From: Prorocentrum cordatum | Lineage: Eukaryota > Sar > Dinophyceae > Prorocentrales > Prorocentraceae | Assembly (NCBI GenBank): GCA_963575745.1 | Contig: CAUYUJ010016297.1 | Span: 1-64,000 of the forward strand | Direction: 5' to 3' | Length of the DNA: 64,000 nt | In this document: piece after piece, positions 58,641 through 64,000 of the stretch | How positions within the stretch are numbered: the stretch's first letter is position 1 | Layout of the letters: each line of letters begins with the position of its first letter | Made by a program: the position numbers and the translations under genes | The notes under the pieces: generated by a model | Seen by the model: the letters and a program-made list of their open reading frames with translations, nothing else | Told to the model about the DNA's origin: nothing | Databases searched by the model: none

Positions 58641-59290
58641 CATGGTGGCATCGAGCGTAGGAGATGCCCAAGCTCCTGCCTACAGTAGGCAGTCCTGCAG
58701 GCAAGACTTCAGCTACCAGCACGCGTACTCTCCGCAAGCAGCAGGGCCATGAAGCGCGTAGACAGGCACGACCTGAAGAGCTACGAGGGGCGTTCGACGA
58801 CCTCGCTGACATCACGGAGGCTGCGCCCACATCGCCGCCAAGCTTCCACATTGTCGACGCCGAGTTGAACTACATCTACGCAGGCCTCCCGCCACCACCG
58901 GCACCACGCAAAGCATGAGATCACCTGCTTGGGAGGCCACTTGTATTTTGGAGGCCCAGGGAACGTGCTGCACTGGATGATCGTTACGGTCGCTGGGCGA
59001 CGACATTTGAGCAGGCCATCGTTCAGATCATCCCCGAGGAAGACCACGAGAGCATCTACGGGCGAGCAGCTGGTTATACGATCGGATGGCAACATATGAA
59101 GCCTGCGCCTGGCAGGACCCACATGAAGGACCCACATGAAGGACTCCATATCCACCCTCCTCACTGGAGGCCTTGAGGCCGAAACCATCAACAGGCGCAG
59201 CAATGTTGAATGCCAACAACCGCCATGTTTTGAAGATCGATGCCACAAGCTGCCCTGATTACTACGGCAAGAAGACCTCGACATCGGAGA
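58641..59290 (+). other. possible remnant downstream of the endonuclease fragment
   Basis: Frame 58664-58918 (RPEELRGAFDDLADITEAAP) may be a continuation but matches nothing that I recognise. Confidence 0.2.
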
Positions 59291-59294
59291 TCGA

Positions 59295-59410
59295 CGCCTG
59301 GAACCCAAGAGGCTCCCCCGAGGCACTCAAGACGCTCACAGGGGCCCCAGGGACTGCTAAGAGGCCCCCAAAATGTCCCAAAATGACCTCACGAAGCTCT
59401 CAAGAATCTT
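59295..59410. repeat. CCAAGAGG family, short copy
   Basis: ACCCAAGAGGCTCCCCCGAGG, CTCAAGACG, CTAAGAGGCCCCCAAAATG. Confidence 0.5.
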
Positions 59411-59439
59411 TCGGAGAGACTCCGGGTCTCTGGCCTTTC

Positions 59440-59605
59440 TGCTCACCCTCCTCCTCCTCTTCCTCCTCCTCTTTCTTCCTCATCCACCTGTTCCTCATCC
59501 TCCTTGCTCCCTCCTCCATCCTTCCTCCTCACTCCTCCCCCTCCACCTCCGCCTGCTCCTCCTTGTCTTCCTCATTCCGTCCTCCAATTCCTCCTCCATC
59601 CTCCC
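59440..59605. repeat. pyrimidine-rich CTCC/TCC tract
   Basis: Interrupted TCCTCC/CTTCC words; low-complexity frames only. Confidence 0.75.
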
Positions 59606-59609
59606 CCTC

Positions 59610-60470
59610 TCGGGGCATGACGGCTTCCCGAGCCTTTGATTCCACTGCATGCTCCTCCACATCCCTGCCCAGGCATCGGTTCTTGATGGGCTGGTGGGGT
59701 TACGCGGATCGCCCCATTGCTTTGAACATGGGGGTGGCAGATGCGGGAAGGGCGACCGCTGCTGCCTAAGCACCCGCGCGACAGTGCGTGCTTGCTAAAT
59801 CTGCCAATGCGTGCTTAAGTGCACATATGCGAAGAACGCAGCTGACGTTTTTTCTCTCGTTAACTTTTGCCCCCATTTGCCCCATCCCCAAGTGCAACCG
59901 AAGGATCGTCTAGATACCCACACCTAATCGGATCGGACCCACCATAATCGATGCGGAATCGGATCGATCGCATCCGAGATTGACCGTAACAGGGAGAGGA
60001 AGGCAGGGAGGCCCCACTGGAAGAAAAAACACATATGCTGCCTACGTGGGTGCTGTCCGAGAAGGCCTGCTGGAGGAGGCAGGGCTTGAATGGCCATCGC
60101 TCGGACGTCCATTCCCCGTGCATGTTTCGGTTTCGTGCGTTTTTTCGTCTCGCCGAGAAAAAATGCACACGTCCGAGCGATGCCAAGTTAAGAGGCGGGC
60201 CCCGCCTTCTCAGGAGGCCTCACCTTCTACATACCCTGCGCCCCCCTCCTCCCCCCAAACAAAAAATTAAACTGCCCCTGAGATCTTTAAGGGCCCGCTC
60301 TGGCCAGCGTCTCTTGAGCCGCGACCAGCCGTGGCCACGAGCAGACAAGCGTGTTCCACTACTCGCAGAGGAGCTCCTCGCAAACAGCCCGGATCCGCCG
60401 CGGGGGGTCTACGATCCATTACACCGAGGCAGGCATATGCGTTTCTGGACGTTTGCGAGTAGGCACTTAG
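59610..60470. other. no gene recognised
   Basis: 59920-60000 is rich in ATCGGATCG words. 60190-60230 carries a CCGCCTTCTCAGGAGGCC motif. Confidence 0.4.
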
Positions 60471-60473
60471 CGA

Positions 60474-60613
60474 AAGAAACCCAACCCTGAGACACCAGGA
60501 CGTCCATCGATTTTTGGTGTGGGAACGTCACGCTGTCCATCGCAAAACCATCAAAACCCAGGGCACCCTGGAGGCACGCAGGGTGTTCCTTGGCATGGGT
60601 CTCCACTGTAGTG
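60474..60613. repeat. dispersed family (TTCCTTGGCATGGGTCTCC) copy
   Basis: Third copy of the family at 15775-15926 and 45530-45680, with a 9-bp internal deletion (CATCAAAACCCAGGGCACC). Confidence 0.8.
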
Positions 60614-61210
60614 AAGCGCGCTCGGTGAACGAGGGGGGCCCGGACCCCCGAGGGCCAAGAAGCTGGGCTCTGGGATTCTGGGCTGTCATCGCGCGCGCCC
60701 ACGAGTGTGGACGCCCGAAATGGGTATGGAAAAAACGGGCAGAATGCCCAACAGCAAATGTTGCCCAAAACCAACAGCGGCCGCTGTCGGGTAGGCGGCC
60801 TCCTGTCTCAAACGGACACAGGCCGCAGCGGCGCCGACAGCGAGCCCTGTTCAACGTGACAAGACACCGCTGTTGGGCATTGTGCCCACTCTTTCCGTGT
60901 CCATCTCGTTCATGCCGAACGAAGGGGCACGAGGACCGGGCAGAAAGGATGGACGGGCAGCCGCAGACGACGACAGGCGGAGGAAGGCTGGCGACGGCGC
61001 CGGCGACGACGACACCTACGGACGACCGACGGGACGCCCGTAGCCTTACGACACCAAGAAACGATCGGCTGCGCCGCAGAGGGGGGGGGCAGGAAGAGGG
61101 AAGTTGGCGTTTTGGCCCGAGGCACGAGAGTGGACGAGGGGGGGCCAGGGAACGCGCTGAAAGAAGGGGGGGGGCGTGAAACCCAGGAGATCTCATTGCC
61201 CCAGCCATGA
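60614..61210. other. no gene recognised
   Basis: 60940-61040 has CGACGACGGCG-like words; no credible frame. Confidence 0.35.
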
Positions 61211-61224
61211 TGCCCCCCCACCAC

Positions 61225-61267
61225 CACGCACACACACGCGCGCGCGCACGCACACACGCACGCACAC

Positions 61268-61309
<42 letters not shown>

Positions 61310-61430
61310 GCACGCACACGCACACGCACACGCACACGCACACGCACACGCACACGCACACGCACACGCACACGCACACACACACACACACACATACACA
61401 CGCACACACACCTACACACGCAGACACCTA
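61225..61430. repeat. (CA)n / (CGCACA)n microsatellite
   Basis: ACACAC, ACGCACGC and a regular CACACG hexamer stretch. Confidence 0.97.
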
Positions 61431-61499
61431 CAACCAACCCCGAAACTGGGAAGCCGGCGGCGGAAAGGGAGGGACCCCTGCAACGATCGCCCCTCCCAC

Positions 61500-61690
61500 C
61501 GGCATGAAACAAACGGCTCCCGAGGGAGCGGGCCCCGGACCCCGGGGGGCCTTCCCCAGGGGCCAGCTCTCCATCCCGAGTCCTGCTCGGACACTCCCTG
61601 GGGCCCAGGGGGCGCCCCGAGACTCCGAGCATGGCGCAAGTCCCGAGGACCCGTTCCCCTCGGGACCCGTCTGCTCCATGCCGACCCCTG
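61500..61690. repeat. dispersed repeat (GGACCCGTTCCCCTCGGGA family)
   Basis: Relative of 1300-1465 and 4215-4400; ends GGACCCG(T)...CTCCATGCCGACCCC. Confidence 0.5.
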
Positions 61691-61883
61691 CGGCCGTACT
61701 GGTCCAGGCCCCGGAGCAGGGTTCCGGATCCTGGCGCGCCCGAACAAACTGCAGCCGTGGGCGGAGGCATGATCCATCACTCCGCGCTCTTCCGCTGGAG
61801 CTTCTTAAGTCCGGCTTTGCAGCGTCAGTGTCCTGCTTTCGGGGGCCCTGGCCCCCCCTTCAACACTCACAGGGGGGACCAGC

Positions 61884-62050
61884 GCAAAAAAAAAAAAAAA
61901 ATCACATCGAGACGGAGCCGGCGATGCCTCGCCGATGGATCTGCGATGGACCCCCGATGGCGCATCCGCACACTCTGGGGCGGGGCGGGTGATCGGGCCG
62001 CTATCGGCGATGAGCGGGCGATCGGGGCCGATGCGCTCCCCCTCCGAGCC
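61884..62050. repeat. A16 tract followed by family A 3'-type segment
   Basis: A run of 16 A near 61886, then GCCGGCGATGCCTCGCCGATGG...GCGATGAGCGGGCGATCGGG, resembling 44310-44690 and 45930-46100. Confidence 0.45.
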
Positions 62051-62634
62051 CAGGGCTCGACCCAAACGGTGTTTCTCGTTTTCGTCTTGTCTCCGTCTTC
62101 CCTCGGCTTGCCTTCGCTCCTCCTCTGCTGCAAAACGGAATCAGAACGAAAGCGGCCTGCGAGATCGCCAAAAAAGCCGAGCCCTGCCTGAGCCCCCCCC
62201 CCCCGAGTGAGCAGTGACCAGCGTCGTCCGGGGTTCGGGCCACGCCTCGGACCCCCGGCGGCCACCTCGCGACGCACCCCGGGCACTTCCGCACGCCCCT
62301 CGACGGGGCGCAGCGTCTGGAACGCACCCCGAGGCTGGAGCACCGCCGAGAACCGACGAACACGCCCGAATCCCAGGAGCCGAAAGCCCGAAACTAAAGG
62401 GGCCCCGGGACACACAGACAAGTAGACACAAGTCCCAAGCTTCCCAATATTTTCTCATATTTTCTGGCTTGTCGTCTTCCCCCCACTTCCCATCTGTTCC
62501 CATATTTTCCTGGGAGTCGACGATGATTTGTGTCTGTGTTGTTTCCCCTTCTGAGGAACGGTGCCCCGCACCATTCCCCCCGAAACGATTGCGGGTCGAT
62601 GCGGTCCCCCCCCCGAGCGCGCCCCCACCCAACC

Positions 62635-63035
62635 TGGAGATCCGACGTCTCGAGCAAATTGAGGAATCGTGAAACATCAGGGCTGGAGCCCTGGACTCCA
62701 CCTTTCTACGCCATCCTTCGAGCCGGATCGATCTGTGGGGGTCCCGGGGACCGAAACTGGAGTGGATGAGGTCTGAGTAAGTGGGGTCGGAGGATCGCAC
62801 CGCATCGCCGATGCATAGCCGATGCATCGGCGATGCATCGCCGACGTCGGCGGTGCACCGGCGACGCCATCGCGGAGCAAATCAGGCTCCACATCGAGCT
62901 GCATCGGCGATGCATCGACGATGCGGCGCTGTCCTGCGACCCCATCTGCTCGGACCCCCGTTGGGAGGGCTGGAGAACTGGGCGGAAACGTCCTGCTCGA
63001 AAACATTGAGTCCCCAGGATCTGAGGGAGCGCTGC
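62635..63035. repeat. dispersed family D copy split by a nested insertion
   Basis: Left part 62635-62760 (GATCCGACGTCTCGAGC... to ...GGGGACCGAAACTGG). Right part from about 62976 (AACTGGGCGGAAACGTC...TGAGTCCCCAGGATCTGAGG). Joined, they reproduce the 56085-56285 copy. Confidence 0.75.
62761..62975. mobile_element. nested inverted-repeat element with ATCGGCGATGC core
   Basis: 215 bp flanked by a 6-bp duplication, AACTGG (62755-62760 and 62976-62981). Interior ATCGCCGATGC/ATCGGCGATGC palindromes; shares GGGGTCGGAGGATC and CCCCATCTGCTCGGACCCC with the element at 16922-17130. Confidence 0.7.
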
Positions 63036-63239
63036 CCCTGAGAGCCTGTTTTTGTTTAGTCCCCGGCAAGTTTACTTGAATTGACGGGGGAGGGGGGGGC
63101 CTGAACCCGAAGCAAGCCGCCAACGACCAACGACTTGCGCGTGCGGAGATCACGCACGTCGAAGGGCACTTGCAAGCTGGTATTCGTGTGACGAGGGGCG
63201 AAGGGGGGGGGGGGAGGGGGAGGGGCGAACGCCATGCAA

Positions 63240-63345
63240 GTAAACTCGCATGAACCTGAAAAAGGAGGAGGAGGAGGAGGAGCAGGAGGAGGAGGAGGAC
63301 GAGGAGCAGGAGGAGCAGGAGGAGGAGCAAGAGGAGGAGGGAGCT
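63240..63345. repeat. (GGA)n/(GGAGCA)n microsatellite
   Basis: AGGAGGAGG with GCAGGAGG interruptions, followed directly by a family D core (63345-63410: TGGGCGAAGACGTCCGGCTC). Confidence 0.9.
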
Positions 63346-63410
63346 GGGCGAAGACGTCCGGCTCGAAACCATCGAGCCGCCGGGACCTCAGAGGGAGCGC
63401 CGCCCCCGAT

Positions 63411-64000
63411 CTGTGCCGTGCCGCCGGTCGCCCGCCACGGCGCAGCCGCGGAGGAGGATGCCGTAGGTGCGCGCGTCGGGGCGCACGCCCTCCTCCGCGG
63501 CCCGGGCGAGGACCTCGGGCGGCCCGGGGTGCGGCGGGCCGCCGCTCCCCGCGAGGGAGGCCAATGCTGGGCCTCACGTTCGGTCGGGCGTGTCCCCCTA
63601 CAGGCGGAGTCTGCAGGAAAAACGGGGCGCGGCATAACAACAGTCAAGCATAAACCGGCATGGCAGACAACCTCGTCCCCAGATGCTTTCTGTGCATGCT
63701 CTGCTTGAGCATTCCTCCTGTCAGAGGGCATGCCCGACCCGGGCTTCACGCTGCCCCGACACGCAGCGCGCCACACGCAGCGTGCTGGCACGGAGCTCCG
63801 CACGCAGACCGCACGCGCGGCTCCGGCGCGGCACGTCCGCCAAGGCGCGGACCCGCACGTCGGGCGCCAACGCGCAGCGTGCTCCCACGCGGACGCTCCG
63901 AACACGGCACGTGCTGCGCCTCAGCGCGGGCGCCTCAGGGCAGCTCGGCTCCCCGAAGGCCTCCGTCGGAGCGGTTCAGAGCTGACTGCGGCGGGTTCGC
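63411..64000. other. GC-rich, no gene recognised
   Basis: 63750-63940 is rich in CACGCAG/GCGCGGAC words. Overlapping frames on both strands show no recognised domain. Confidence 0.4.

Noticed and set aside
61193-61772. His-Thr and Val-Cys frames
   Set aside because: Translations of (CA)n.

Overview
The window looks like nuclear DNA from a GC-rich dinoflagellate. Four things point there: (1) a partial copy of the dinoflagellate spliced-leader sequence at 23137-23157 on the minus strand; (2) degraded LINE-type retroelements with C-terminal RNase H and zinc knuckles; (3) a tyrosine-recombinase retroelement whose gag resembles abundant dinoflagellate gag-like proteins as I remember them; (4) extreme density of (TCC)n/(GGA)n, (CA)n and (GA)n arrays and minisatellites. 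No rRNA, tRNA, CRISPR, bacterial operon or phage module was seen. A Prorocentrum-like genome would fit, but the species cannot be fixed from sequence alone. Many long open frames here begin with GTG or TTG and are simple-sequence artefacts (poly-Ser, poly-Pro, Ile-Tyr, Gln-Pro).

Layout. 1-8 kb: minisatellites, (TCC)n, a roughly 700-bp sequence in tandem, and CCAAGAGG-type repeats. 8.4-9.3 kb: a sulfotransferase-like fragment (minus). 9.7-11.2 kb: minisatellites. 11.35-14.74 kb: LINE-1 (plus; linker, RT, zinc knuckle, RNase H), interrupted by stops and frame changes. 15-19 kb: dispersed repeats, an inverted-repeat element and an 82-nt tandem. 18.8-19.7 kb: an unknown minus-strand frame. 21.1-23.1 kb: a decayed minus-strand coding-like tract beginning next to the spliced-leader relic. 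24.6-26.1 kb: a decayed coiled-coil-like tract (minus).

26157-32917 is the centrepiece: an apparently complete retroelement on the minus strand with split direct repeats, sitting inside a (TA)n tract. In coding order it carries a Cys-rich single-pass membrane protein, a gag-like protein, RT/RNase H, tyrosine recombinase and a cytosine-C5-methyltransferase-like domain. The repeats and recombinase imply integration through a circular intermediate by recombination, as in DIRS/Ngaro/PAT elements, but the methyltransferase type and position and the membrane ORF are unusual.

33-46 kb: opposed minisatellites, 73-nt and hexamer arrays, an array of ~386-bp units, and hairpin (MITE-like) elements. 46.8-53.5 kb: LINE-2 (plus; small membrane ORF, zinc-finger/coiled-coil ORF1, AP endonuclease, RT, RNase H) with frameshifts and an embedded dispersed repeat. 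54-64 kb: palindromes, a 43-nt tandem, a third LINE fragment (endonuclease only) and several dispersed families, including one copy split by a nested inverted-repeat element flanked by a 6-bp duplication. No confident intact host gene is present; the sulfotransferase-like fragment is the best candidate.
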